Positions 21,164 to 30,293 of a DNA stretch of 64,000 nucleotides are shown one piece after another; position 1 is the first letter of the stretch; each line of letters starts with the position of its first letter. The notes below the pieces were generated by a model. That model was not told the origin of the DNA, did no database searches, and saw only the letters and a program-made list of their open reading frames with translations. The stretch lies in NCBI RefSeq assembly GCF_011617705.1, contig NZ_CP050154.1, positions 3,224,001 to 3,288,000 on the forward strand, read 5' to 3'. Source of the DNA: Brevibacterium limosum (GTDB lineage: Bacteria > Actinomycetota > Actinomycetes > Actinomycetales > Brevibacteriaceae). Both the position numbers and the translations under genes were made by a program.

Positions 21164-22650
21164 CGGGAGGCCTTCCACTCGTCGAACTTCGACTTCCATT
21201 CGCCCTTCGGCGGGAAGAGCTCTTCGATCGGGTTGCCGGCGGCGACCTGTTCGGCCACCCAGCCGTCCTCGATCTCCTTGGCCAGTGCCGCGTCGACGAT
21301 CTCTTCGGCCACGTCGCGAGGGATGACGATGGCTCCGTCGTCATCGGCGACGATGACATCGCCGGGCAGGACGGTGGCGTTGCCGCAGGCCACTGCCACG
21401 TCCGACTCCCATGGAACATGACGGCGGCCGAGCACGGCGGGGTGCTTCGCGGTGGCGAACACGGGCAGGATGTCGGCCACCTCGGCGGAGTCGCGGACTC
21501 CCCCGTCCGTGACGACTCCTGCTGCGCCGAGAGACTTCGCGCGCAGGGCGAGGATGTCGCCGAGGGTGCCCGAGCCGGATTCGCCGCGGGCTTCGATGAC
21601 GATGACCTCACCGGGGCGGATCGAGTCGAATGCCTGTTTCTGCGCGTTGAATCCGCCGCCGTGCGATTTGAACAGGTCTTCGCGGTTGGGCACGAAGCGC
21701 AGGGTCTTCGCGGTACCGACGATCTTCGCGCCCGCCTTCAGCGGGGCCACGCCTTCGATGACGACGTTGTTGAGTCCGCGCGCCCGCAGCTGAGCCGACA
21801 GGCCCGCGGTCGGGGCTTCGGTGAGCTTCGCAACGAGGCCGGCGTCGAGTTCGGTCGCTGCTGTCTCGTCGGCGGCGCCCTCCGGCGCGAGTCCGGCGGC
21901 CTCGCGCGATCCCCAGGCGTCGACGGTCAGTGCTTCGTTCACTGCGGGCAGGCTGCCGAGGTCTTCGTCGAAGTCGCCGGGGCCTTCGACGACGGTGGTG
22001 GTCAGCCGTCCGGAGCTCAGTTCCTCGCCGTTCGCCGAGGCGGCCGTGACCTCGACCTCGATCGTGTCACCGGGGGCGACGACGGAGGACCCGGCCGGAG
22101 TGCCGGTGAGGATGACGTCTCCGGCCTCGAGGGTGAGATGCTGGCTGAGATCGGCGACGATGCGCGGGAGGGTGAAGATGAGCTGGTCGGCGCGCGTACC
22201 GTCGTCCTGGACGACTTCGCCGTTGACCCGGGTGCGCAGGCGCAGGGAGTCGGGGGCCGCCTCGGCAGCCGGGATGAGCTCGGGGCCCAGCGGGGTATAG
22301 CCATCACGGCTCTTCGAGCGCACGTTCGATCCCTTGTCCGGGGTCTTCATGTCGTAGAGGCCGAAATCGTTCGATGCGGTCACTCCGGCCACATACGACC
22401 AGGCGTCGGCCTCGGTGACGCTGCGGGCGGGGGTGCCGATGACGATGGCGATCTCACCTTCGAAGGCGAGCAGAGAGGTTCCGGCAGGGCGTTCGATGGT
22501 CTGGCCGGAGGCGGCGACGGAGCTGGCCGCCTTGAGGAAGTAGGACGGCTGGGCGGGGCGTTTTCCTCGCTGTGACGCACGGGACTCATAGGCCACATGA
22601 ACGGCAATGATCTTGCCCGGACGTGCGGGAACACCTGCTGGAGTCGACAT
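21160..22650 (-). CDS. FAH-RraA fusion, probable isomerase/decarboxylase of the hpa pathway
   Basis: A 496-residue two-domain protein and the first gene of the hpa operon. Residues of about 10-235 are a fumarylacetoacetate-hydrolase-family domain with the metal site FEGEIAIVIG (Glu64, Glu66) and ASNDFGLYD (Asp95). Residues of about 265-470 are an RraA/HMG-aldolase-like domain with GTLGDILALRAKSLGAAG and DGGVRD (382-387). Classical HpaG has two FAH domains that decarboxylate and isomerise 5-oxopent-3-ene-1,2,5-tricarboxylate. Here the second half is RraA-like, a fold with known oxaloacetate decarboxylase members, so the two steps may be split between the domains. The ATG at 22650 was preferred to the GTG at 22659 because of GAGG spacing. 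Confidence 0.8.
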   Translation of the reverse strand: MSTPAGVPARPGKIIAVHVAYESRASQRGKRPAQPSYFLKAASSVAASGQTIERPAGTSLLAFEGEIAIVIGTPARSVTEADAWSYVAGVTASNDFGLYDMKTPDKGSNVRSKSRDGYTPLGPELIPAAEAAPDSLRLRTRVNGEVVQDDGTRADQLIFTLPRIVADLSQHLTLEAGDVILTGTPAGSSVVAPGDTIEVEVTAASANGEELSSGRLTTTVVEGPGDFDEDLGSLPAVNEALTVDAWGSREAAGLAPEGAADETAATELDAGLVAKLTEAPTAGLSAQLRARGLNNVVIEGVAPLKAGAKIVGTAKTLRFVPNREDLFKSHGGGFNAQKQAFDSIRPGEVIVIEARGESGSGTLGDILALRAKSLGAAGVVTDGGVRDSAEVADILPVFATAKHPAVLGRRHVPWESDVAVACGNATVLPGDVIVADDDGAIVIPRDVAEEIVDAALAKEIEDGWVAEQVAAGNPIEELFPPKGEWKSKFDEWKASR

Positions 22651-22683
22651 CGATCTCACACCTCATTTCGGTTGGCTTCACCA

Positions 22684-22701
22684 CAGATCGTATATGATAC
22701 G
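22684..22701. promoter_or_regulatory. Putative hpa operator in the divergent promoter
   Basis: CGTAT-ATG-ATACG forms a perfect 5-bp inverted repeat at 22689-22701. It lies between the hpa operon start (22650) and the transporter start (22780), overlapping a TATGAT -10-like box. The 14 bases CAGATCGTATATGA recur upstream of the hydroxylase at 24203. It fits a FadR-type GntR site. This is an inference. Confidence 0.6.
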
Positions 22702-22779
22702 GTTCCCGAGGACAAGTAATCCAGACCACAGCGAATGTGGCCGGGATGCACTGCAGACGCACGACAGGACACAGGAGTC

Positions 22780-24165
22780 ATGGCAGCACAGAAGCACACT
22801 CAGACCCGGGTGGCGTTCGCGACGATCGTCGGCACGAGCATCGAGTGGTACGACTATTTCCTCTATGCGGCGGCCTCGGGGCTGGTCTTCAACGAGCTCT
22901 TCTTCGGCCCGCTCGGATCGACGCTCTCAACCATGGTCGCCTTCGCGACGGTCGGGATCAGCTTCCTCTTCCGCCCCTTGGGCGCATTCCTCGCCGGACA
23001 CGTCGGCGACAAGCTCGGCCGCCGGGTGGTCCTCATCATCACTCTCATCGCCATGGGCGCTGCGACCGCGCTCATCGGCTTCCTGCCGACCTTCGAATCC
23101 GCGGGCGTCCTGGCCCCGGTCCTGCTCATCGCACTGCGCATCGTCCAAGGCGTCTCGGCCGGCGGCGAATGGGGCGGAGCCGTTCTGCTCGCCGTCGAGC
23201 ACGCCGATGAGAAGTCACGCGGACTGCGCGGATCCTTCCCGCAGATCGGGGTGTCCATCGGACTCCTGCTGTCCTCGGGCGTACTCGCCCTGATGACCTC
23301 GATCGCCCCAGGTGACGCGTTCCTCGAATGGGGCTGGCGAGTGCCGTTCTTCCTCTCCATCGTCCTCGTCTTCATCGGCTACTGGATCCGCCGCGGAGTC
23401 GAGGAATCCCCCGTCTTCCATGAGATCGCAGAGCGCAAGGAGCAGGTGTCGAACCCTCTGGGTCGCCTGATCAAGGGCCACTGGCTGCTCGTCGTCCTCG
23501 CCTCGCTCGTCTTCATGGGCAACAACGCCGCCGGCTACATGACCACCGGCGGATACATCCAGAACTACGCCACGGACCCGGCCGGGCCCATCGGCCTCGA
23601 GCGCGGCCCCGTGCTCTGGGCCGTCGCCGCCTCGGCGGTGTCCTGGCTGATCTTCACCATCATCGCGGGTGCCGTCTCGGACAGGATCGGCCGCCGGAAC
23701 ACCTACATCCTCGGCTGGGTGCTCCTGCTCGCGGGCATCTTCTCCCTGTTTCCGCTGGTCAACACCGGTTCGGTGGGCATGCTCCTGCTCGGGCTCGTCG
23801 TCCTCACGGTCGGCCTGGGCTTCACCTACGGTCAGCAGCCGGCTATGTACGCCGAGCTGTTCCCCTCCAGCGTCCGCTTCTCCGGGGTCTCGGTCTCCTA
23901 TGCGATCGGATCGATCCTCGGCGGCGCCTTCGCCCCGACGATCGCGAAGGGTCTCGTGTCGTCGACGGGAACGACCGCCTCGGTGGCGGTGTACCTCGGC
24001 GTCGTCGCCGTGCTCGCACTCGCGGCGACCCTGCTGCTGCGTGACCGCACCGGCATCCCGCTGGGACCCGATCACGAGGACGAGCAGTCGGTCAGCCCGA
24101 TCGTCGGAGTCGGTTCGCACCGTCGGACGATGGAATCCAGCACCGAGGCGGCTCTGCACGACTGA
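22780..24165 (+). CDS. MHS-family MFS transporter, probably for hydroxyphenylacetate
   Basis: A 461-residue twelve-helix transporter of the metabolite:proton symporter branch. It begins with the family hallmark GTSIEWYDYFLYA and has RPLGAFLAGHVGDKLGRR between helices 2 and 3. Other family signs are GGEWGGAVLL and LFPSSVRFSGVSVSYAIG. The ATG at 22780 has AGGAG three bases before it, and the longer frame to 22735 has nothing similar. It is divergent from the hpa operon and shares the operator region, so an aromatic acid such as 4- or 3-hydroxyphenylacetate is the expected substrate. The substrate is inferred from context only. Confidence 0.87.
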   Translation: MAAQKHTQTRVAFATIVGTSIEWYDYFLYAAASGLVFNELFFGPLGSTLSTMVAFATVGISFLFRPLGAFLAGHVGDKLGRRVVLIITLIAMGAATALIGFLPTFESAGVLAPVLLIALRIVQGVSAGGEWGGAVLLAVEHADEKSRGLRGSFPQIGVSIGLLLSSGVLALMTSIAPGDAFLEWGWRVPFFLSIVLVFIGYWIRRGVEESPVFHEIAERKEQVSNPLGRLIKGHWLLVVLASLVFMGNNAAGYMTTGGYIQNYATDPAGPIGLERGPVLWAVAASAVSWLIFTIIAGAVSDRIGRRNTYILGWVLLLAGIFSLFPLVNTGSVGMLLLGLVVLTVGLGFTYGQQPAMYAELFPSSVRFSGVSVSYAIGSILGGAFAPTIAKGLVSSTGTTASVAVYLGVVAVLALAATLLLRDRTGIPLGPDHEDEQSVSPIVGVGSHRRTMESSTEAALHD

Positions 24166-24202
24166 TCTGCGACGACAGTGGCCCACGCCACCCCGCCGAC
24201 GC

Positions 24203-24216
24203 CAGATCGTATATGA
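24203..24216. promoter_or_regulatory. Second copy of the hpa operator motif
   Basis: CAGATCGTATATGA is identical over 14 bases to the motif at 22684-22697. It lies 50 bases upstream of the flavin hydroxylase start, so this gene is probably under the same GntR regulator. Confidence 0.55.
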
Positions 24217-24266
24217 ACTGATAGCATTCGAGTATCACGACGACGTGTCAAGAACCGGAGGTTGAC

Positions 24267-26192
24267 ATGCATTTCCATCAGAACGGCTACGTGTCCGCGG
24301 ACCCGCGGATCGAAGAGGCCGCGGGCTACGGGATCGAGCGCAGTCAGGATCTGCCCGATGAGGTCGATGTCCTCATCGTCGGCAGCGGTCCTGCGGGGAT
24401 GATCGCGGCGGCTCAGCTCTCGCAGTACGCGCACGTGAACACGCGGATGATCGAGAAGCGCGATTCGCGCCTGGTCATCGGTCAGGCCGACGGCATCCAG
24501 GCCCGTTCTGTCGAGACCTTCCAGGCGTTCGGCTTCGCCGAGGAGATCATGCGCGAGGGCTATCACATCACGGAGATGGCGTTCTGGAATCCGGATCCGG
24601 AGCACCCCGAGAACATCATCCGCACCGGTCGGCCCAAGGATGACGAGCACGGGATCAGCGAATTCCCGCACCTCATCGTCAACCAGGCGCGCGTGCTCGA
24701 CTACTTCGCCCAGTTCGCCGCCCAGTCACCCGGCAAGATCGCGCCCGACTATGGAATCGAATTCGTCGACCTCACGGTCGACCAGGACGCCACGGCCTCG
24801 GCGAAGGACCATCCGGTGTCCGTGACCATCCGGTACACCGCGGGCGAGCGCACCGGTGAGGAGCGGACCATTCGCGCAGGCTACGTCGTCGGCTGCGATG
24901 GAGCACGTTCGAAGGTGCGGTCGTCGATCGGCCGGACGATGACCGGCGATCAGGCCAATCATGCCTGGGGTGTGATGGATGTGCTTGCGAACTCCGATTT
25001 CCCCGATATCCGCACCAAGTGCGCGATCTCGTCGAAGCACGGCAACATCCTCCATATCCCCCGCGAGGGCGGACACCTGTTCCGGATGTACGTCGACCTC
25101 GGCGAAGTGCCCGAGGATGACGCACGGAAGGTGCGGTCGACGAGCATCGACGAGATCATCGCTCGGGCCAACGCGATCATCGCGCCCTACAGCGTGGATG
25201 TGAAGGAAGTGGCCTGGCATTCGGTCTACGAGGTCGGGCACCGGCTCACGGATGCCTTCGACGACACCGATGAGACCGATCCGGCTTCGCAGTGCCCGCG
25301 CGTGTTCATCACCGGCGATGCCTGCCACACGCACTCGGCGAAGGCCGGTCAGGGAATGAACGTGTCGATGCAGGACGGCTTCAATATCGCGTGGAAGCTC
25401 GGTCAGGTCATCTCCGGTCGGTCGTCGACGGAGCTGCTGCGCACCTACTCGACCGAACGTCAGGTGGCGGCGAAGAACCTCATCGAGTTCGACAAGGAAT
25501 GGTCGACGCTCATGGCGACTCCGCAGGAAGCGCTGCCGGACAAGACCTACCTCGAGGACTTCTACGTCAAGACTGCGGAGTTCCCGGCCGGGTTCATGAC
25601 CGAGTACACCGAGTCGATGATCACGACGCCGCCGACGCATCAGGAGCTCGCGGCCGGTTTCCCGATCGGCAAACGATTCAAGTCGGCTCGCGTCAAGCGC
25701 AGCTGCGATGCGAACTTCATCCACCTCGGGCACGAGGCCCGCGCCGACGGTCGCTGGCGTGTCTATGTCTTCGCCGATCGGGCTGCGCCGGTCGTTGCCG
25801 GCTCAGCTGGTAGCGGCGAGTCGAAAGTGGCGGCGCTGGCAGCGTGGCTCGAATCGGATCCCGCCTCTCCCCTGGTCGCCTACCGCCGGGACGGTGAGGA
25901 TCTCGATGCCCTCGTCGAACTCAGCGTCATCTACCAGCAGGAGCACAAGGATTTCGCGTTCCCCGATGTCCCGACTGTCTTCCGTCCGCACGTGGGTGCG
26001 TTCGATCTCGAGTACGTGGAGAAGATCTACGCGACCCTGCCCGAGGAGGACATCTTCGAAGCCCGTGAGATCAGCCGCGACGGTGCCGTCGTTGTGGTCC
26101 GACCCGACCAGTACGTCGCCGGCATCTTCCCCTTGGACGCGCATGCCGAGATCGGCGACTACTTCGCGGGAGTCTTCGAACCCGTGAAGTGA
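24267..26192 (+). CDS. Flavin aromatic hydroxylase, MobA/PheA type
   Basis: A 641-residue single-component FAD monooxygenase. The FAD motifs are VDVLIVGSGPAGMIAAAQL (residues 33-51), the GQADGIQARS loop, YVVGCDGARSKVR and FITGDACHTHSAKAGQGMNVSMQD. The C-terminal thioredoxin-like domain ends VVVVRPDQYVAGIFPL. Length and motifs match Comamonas MobA (3-hydroxybenzoate 4-hydroxylase) as recalled. In this cluster it may para-hydroxylate 3-hydroxyphenylacetate, or ortho-hydroxylate 4-hydroxyphenylacetate, to homoprotocatechuate, since no HpaBC genes are present. GGAGG precedes the ATG. Benzoate-type substrates remain possible. Confidence 0.85.
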   Translation: MHFHQNGYVSADPRIEEAAGYGIERSQDLPDEVDVLIVGSGPAGMIAAAQLSQYAHVNTRMIEKRDSRLVIGQADGIQARSVETFQAFGFAEEIMREGYHITEMAFWNPDPEHPENIIRTGRPKDDEHGISEFPHLIVNQARVLDYFAQFAAQSPGKIAPDYGIEFVDLTVDQDATASAKDHPVSVTIRYTAGERTGEERTIRAGYVVGCDGARSKVRSSIGRTMTGDQANHAWGVMDVLANSDFPDIRTKCAISSKHGNILHIPREGGHLFRMYVDLGEVPEDDARKVRSTSIDEIIARANAIIAPYSVDVKEVAWHSVYEVGHRLTDAFDDTDETDPASQCPRVFITGDACHTHSAKAGQGMNVSMQDGFNIAWKLGQVISGRSSTELLRTYSTERQVAAKNLIEFDKEWSTLMATPQEALPDKTYLEDFYVKTAEFPAGFMTEYTESMITTPPTHQELAAGFPIGKRFKSARVKRSCDANFIHLGHEARADGRWRVYVFADRAAPVVAGSAGSGESKVAALAAWLESDPASPLVAYRRDGEDLDALVELSVIYQQEHKDFAFPDVPTVFRPHVGAFDLEYVEKIYATLPEEDIFEAREISRDGAVVVVRPDQYVAGIFPLDAHAEIGDYFAGVFEPVK

Positions 26193-26211
26193 TGCCGGAA
26201 CGATTCTGTGC

Positions 26212-27894
26212 TCAAGCGCCCTCGACTGGTGGTGTCTCGACCGCTGGCCGGGGGCGTTCGGGCTGCGTGAGGAGCCCGCAGATTCCGGCTGTGATGAGAG
26301 CTGCGGCACCGATGAGCCACAGCGCATACCCGGTGGACGGGTAGCCGATCTCCGTTCCTCCCGTCGGAGTGCCGTCTGGCAGCTGACCATCCCACATCAT
26401 CAGCGGCGGGTCGAGGACGAGTCCGATGAGAACGGCGACGATCATGGCGCCGATGAGGATGGCCGCCGCGGCCCACCATCGCGCCGAGGCGAAGAAGAGC
26501 CCGAGGACGGCGACGGTGATGATCAGCGCCCAGAGGACGAGGTAGGTCGTGTCGGGAGGGGTGGTGGAGTCAAATGACCAGTCCCCCAGCGAGGTCATGA
26601 TGATGCGCGGACCGCTCTTATTGAAGCTGTCGATGACCGGCACGAAGAGGGTGATGACCCAAGCGGTCAGTGCGGTGAGAGGAAGGAACCGTGTCAGGCG
26701 CTGCAGTCGGAGCGTCCGCTTTGCTGTATCGATCGGTGTCCCCAGCTGAGTGGTTCGTTCGATCCGGCGGCGGTCGCTGATGAACCCATACACGCCCGCT
26801 GCGATGAGTGCGGAGCCGCCGAGTGTCCAGAGAATGATGCCTGCTGCCGGATCAGCGACGATGAGGGCCGAGCGGTCCTCGCCGGCGGAATCTGTGACCC
26901 AGATGCGCTCGCGGGGTGGGTGTGCGAGGAGGACGATCTCGATGACGAGGAGCCCGGCGCCGCTGAGACCAGCGACGAAGGACCAGAGAGAGAACGGGTT
27001 GAACATTGTGGCCGTTGCCGCACAGATGAGCACGACCTCCCCCGCCAGCAGCAGTGTCGGCAGGAACTCGAGGTTGCCGAGCGACAGCTCTCCGACGGGC
27101 ACCGGCCCGAACGAGATCTGACCGAGGGAGGTGACGTGAAATCGCTCGTCGCCGTGATCGCCGCTGTCGAAGATCGGGATCCAGATCATCAGCACCCAGG
27201 CGGCGACCGTCACCCACGGCAGCCGCTGCGCGAGGCGATGCGTTCGGTTCCCGCGCGGCCACATGGTGACCCGGGGCTCCGCATGAGGTACCGGCGCTGA
27301 CTGTTCACTGTGGTCGGCTCGTCTTCGGCGGTGATCGCCGAGCAGGCCGCAGACTCCCGCGGCCAGCAGGCAGACACAGCCGATGGCCCAGAACCCTGCA
27401 CCCATCGCGGGTTTGGCGACGACCATCCCGAAGACAGGGCGTCCCCGATCGTCGACGGCGTCCCACATGATCGTCGGCAGATTCGCCAACGTGTTCGCCA
27501 ATACGAGGAAGACGCAGACGCTCAGAAGGAGAGTACCGGCCGACCATAGGCGCCCGACGACCTCCGGCCGCGGGTGCGAATCGGACCGAGACCGAACGGT
27601 GAGCAGGAATGAAGCAGCCGCACACACAAGAACGCCGACGGCGACCAATACCATCGAGCCACGGGCCTCCTCGAGATCGAACGGCGGTCCGCCGAGAGCA
27701 GTGACGATGATGCGCGGCGGGTACGGCGCTTCGGATGTGTCCTCAGGGCTGGCAATCACCGGCACCCACAGCATGACGATCCATATGCAGAGCGCAGACA
27801 GAGACAGCACTTGGGCGAAGCACAGAAGCAGTCGACCGTCTGCAATCTGTCGGACTCTCAGCGGTCCGGGCCGAGTCTCACGCGGCGGGGCCAT
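26212..27894 (-). CDS. Membrane protein with three tandem modules, function unknown
   Basis: A 560-residue integral membrane protein that I do not recognise by name. It consists of three copies of a module of about 160-190 residues. Each copy has a hydrophobic helix ending W..(M/T)(L/I)W(V/I)P(V/I), an outward loop with (R/H)(I/V)..TSLG or TALGG, two further helices with a loop, a final W.(I/L)G helix and (A/T)AG(I/V)(C/Y)G(L/F). The third copy has DPPLMMWDGQLPDGTPTGG. The ATG at 27894 overlaps the end of the upstream single-module gene by 17 bases. The shared architecture suggests the pair works together at the membrane. Confidence 0.7.
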   Translation of the reverse strand: MAPPRETRPGPLRVRQIADGRLLLCFAQVLSLSALCIWIVMLWVPVIASPEDTSEAPYPPRIIVTALGGPPFDLEEARGSMVLVAVGVLVCAAASFLLTVRSRSDSHPRPEVVGRLWSAGTLLLSVCVFLVLANTLANLPTIMWDAVDDRGRPVFGMVVAKPAMGAGFWAIGCVCLLAAGVCGLLGDHRRRRADHSEQSAPVPHAEPRVTMWPRGNRTHRLAQRLPWVTVAAWVLMIWIPIFDSGDHGDERFHVTSLGQISFGPVPVGELSLGNLEFLPTLLLAGEVVLICAATATMFNPFSLWSFVAGLSGAGLLVIEIVLLAHPPRERIWVTDSAGEDRSALIVADPAAGIILWTLGGSALIAAGVYGFISDRRRIERTTQLGTPIDTAKRTLRLQRLTRFLPLTALTAWVITLFVPVIDSFNKSGPRIIMTSLGDWSFDSTTPPDTTYLVLWALIITVAVLGLFFASARWWAAAAILIGAMIVAVLIGLVLDPPLMMWDGQLPDGTPTGGTEIGYPSTGYALWLIGAAALITAGICGLLTQPERPRPAVETPPVEGA

Positions 27895-28447
27895 GACGCT
27901 TCGACATGCAGCATTTGATCCGTTCACGACGGTGGTGGTCCTGTTGAGCAGCGGCGACCAGACCACAGATGCCCGCGGCGAAGAAGAGAAGGCTCCCGAC
28001 GGCCCAGAAACCGAAGCCTGCGGCAGGGTAGGCGACTTCCATGCCCCCGGTGGGCATCCCGTTCGCGGTCTGTCCGTCCCACATCAGGATCGGCGGATCG
28101 GCGACCATCTGCAGCATGTGCAGCCCCAGCACCGTGCCGAGGACGATCGCCGCAATCGACCACCATTTCGATGCGGACAGCAGCCAGGCGGTGAACGCGC
28201 CGGTGAGGATGATGATCCAGAGCGCGAGGTAACCCGGATTGAGATCATTCATGTCGATCGGGGAGAACCCGAGAGACGTCACGCGGATCCGCATCGATCC
28301 GGTCCCGCCGCTGTCGAGGACAGGCACGAAGATCGTGATCACCCAGCACGCCACCGATCCCAATGGGAGCACACGCGCTGCGAGGTTGAGACTTCGCCCC
28401 CGCGCAGTCGTCCATCGTGTGCTGCCGTTCTTACCCGCCGTGTCCAT
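27878..28447 (-). CDS. Single-module paralogue of the downstream membrane protein
   Basis: A 189-residue protein with about four membrane segments. It is clearly homologous to the last module of the next gene: WVITIFVPVLDS, TSLG, SASKWWSIAAIVLG, DPPILMWDGQTANGMPTGG and AAGICGL all have counterparts there. The frame is open far upstream (to 29146) but that part runs opposite the coding frame of the HNH gene and is not credible. ATG 28447 is used. No function is known. Confidence 0.65.
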   Translation of the reverse strand: MDTAGKNGSTRWTTARGRSLNLAARVLPLGSVACWVITIFVPVLDSGGTGSMRIRVTSLGFSPIDMNDLNPGYLALWIIILTGAFTAWLLSASKWWSIAAIVLGTVLGLHMLQMVADPPILMWDGQTANGMPTGGMEVAYPAAGFGFWAVGSLLFFAAGICGLVAAAQQDHHRRERIKCCMSKRHGPAA

Positions 28448-28538
28448 ACCCACGATTGTCTGCAGAATTCGTGTGACAGGTGTTCCCACGATGTTCCAGA
28501 TCCGACACGCAGCCTCAGCCCAGGCGCGCGGCCTCGAC

Positions 28539-30227
28539 TCAGTCCGGTCCGAAGACTGCCTGCACCAGTTCCTTCTCGACCGGGCTGCCTTGGCTGTCCG
28601 TCGATGTCGGCCGTCGGTGCGCATTGCGTCTGCGCCAGTCGGCGATCTTCTCGGCACGGGTGCAATACTGCGGCGGCAGCTGCTCGGGCAGTACGAAGGT
28701 CGGGACGATCGACTGGAATTCGATCGGAGAATCCTCGACCGTGCGCGCAGGCTCGTTCCGCTGTGGTTCGACGAGATCTCGCTGTGGTTCGACGATGTCC
28801 TGATGCGGTTCTTCTTCCCGCTGCGGTTCGAGGAATCGAGAGAGGGCTTGGCGCCAATCAGGCCCTGGCGGCGAATCTCCGGGTTCGGACACCGCTTCGG
28901 GGCGCGGAAATCGGATTCGGCGAACCACCGCGGGCGTGGCCACGTCGTAGGTGCGCCCGCTCGGTGTGGTGACCCGCAGGCCTTCCGCTGTGGCTTCGTG
29001 CTTCCATCCGGGGTGTTCTTTCGCGTAGTTGCAGGATGCACACAGTCCTGAACCGTTCTCCCAGGTGGTCGTCCCACCTGATGCGACCGGTAGGGCGTGG
29101 TCGGCGTGCCGGATCGGGGCATCGCACCACGGGGTCCGGCACACATCGTCGCGGAAGGTGATCATCTGCCGCAGTCGGCCGGTGAACTCCCGGCCCTTCG
29201 CGTCCATTCCCACCAGCTGTCCGTCGTCGGGGCGGGTGAAGATCCTGCTGATGAGCATCTTCGCCTCGTTCGCGGTGACGAATTCCCGTGTCGTCTTCGC
29301 CGGCAGTGGCCCGAACCCGGGCAGCCAGGCCGGTACGAGTCCGTCAGAGAGCAGGGATTCGGCTTCGACAAGCAGATGGATCTCCGCGGGCACCGCCGTT
29401 GCGCTCGGCTGGCCGCTCAGCCGTTCGACGAAGGTGTCGGCGAGCACCTGCTGGCGGTTCCGCTCACCTGCGTCACCGGCGACCGTGATCGTTTCGGCGC
29501 CGGCTCGGAGGCTCTCATAGGCGGCAACGGCCTGTGGAAGCGGCAGGATTGCGGAGATCCTGGCCATCCCGTCGTCGATCACGGTCAGGTTCACGCGTCG
29601 ATTGGTCGCTGCTTTCGCTGCCCGCTTCGCGGCCGACTCGGCGTCCATCTCCGCGCTGAGCGCACGCACTTCGGCGCGCAGGCTGCGCAGCCCGGTCGGT
29701 TCCAGACTGCGCTTCATCCGCGTATCGACCTTGCGCCGATCGGCATCGGCGAGAACCGCGGTCTCGTCGACCATGATGCGCGCTTTGTCTTCGGAGATCT
29801 CCCCCTTGGCCAGAGCTTTGAAGGTATTGGGCATCCCGATGACGATCGTGCGGGCAGTGCCGAGGAACTTCCTGCCTGATCCGGGAGAGACCTTCTTCGC
29901 CAGCCCGACCTCGTCGCCGGCGCGCTTCCCGCAGTCGATCGCGGGCACCCGGTTGAGCCGGTCCCGTTCGATGCGCAGCGCCTCGAAGGCCACGGCTTCC
30001 TTGGACTGTGCGGCGACGACAGCGGATCTGAGTTCTTCGAGTGCCGTGATTCGCGCCAAGGTCTCCGCCTCGGTGCCGCCCTGGCCGAGCCCGCGCAGGA
30101 ACTCACCGAACCGAGTGATCTCGGTCAGCGGATCCGGAACCGGGGCTGGTTCACGTGCGGGGTCGACGTCCATATGAAGACGGTACCCGTCGGCGCTGAC
30201 ACGACGTCGGTAATGCATCCGGCACAA
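28539..30227 (-). CDS. DUF222 / HNH endonuclease-domain protein (13E12-like)
   Basis: A protein of up to 562 residues. The N-terminal DUF222 domain covers about 40-330 (LARITALEELRSAVVAAQSKEAVAF, KISEDKARIMVDE-like region). An HNH motif follows near 370-420: DDVCRTPWCDAPIRHADHALPVASGGTTTWENGSGLCASCNYAKE. Many such paralogues occur in actinobacterial genomes; their role is unsettled. The start is uncertain: TTG 30227, ATG 30218 and ATG 30173 are all in frame and none has a good ribosome site. In-frame codons between the udk stop and 30227 encode a Cys-rich motif described under findings. Confidence 0.82.
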   Translation of the reverse strand: MCRMHYRRRVSADGYRLHMDVDPAREPAPVPDPLTEITRFGEFLRGLGQGGTEAETLARITALEELRSAVVAAQSKEAVAFEALRIERDRLNRVPAIDCGKRAGDEVGLAKKVSPGSGRKFLGTARTIVIGMPNTFKALAKGEISEDKARIMVDETAVLADADRRKVDTRMKRSLEPTGLRSLRAEVRALSAEMDAESAAKRAAKAATNRRVNLTVIDDGMARISAILPLPQAVAAYESLRAGAETITVAGDAGERNRQQVLADTFVERLSGQPSATAVPAEIHLLVEAESLLSDGLVPAWLPGFGPLPAKTTREFVTANEAKMLISRIFTRPDDGQLVGMDAKGREFTGRLRQMITFRDDVCRTPWCDAPIRHADHALPVASGGTTTWENGSGLCASCNYAKEHPGWKHEATAEGLRVTTPSGRTYDVATPAVVRRIRFPRPEAVSEPGDSPPGPDWRQALSRFLEPQREEEPHQDIVEPQRDLVEPQRNEPARTVEDSPIEFQSIVPTFVLPEQLPPQYCTRAEKIADWRRRNAHRRPTSTDSQGSPVEKELVQAVFGPD

Positions 30228-30293
30228 GCCGTCATTCCAGTTCAGGCACCGTGCCAGATCGCACAGGAAGAGTGGCCTCGACCCGCTCCCGGT

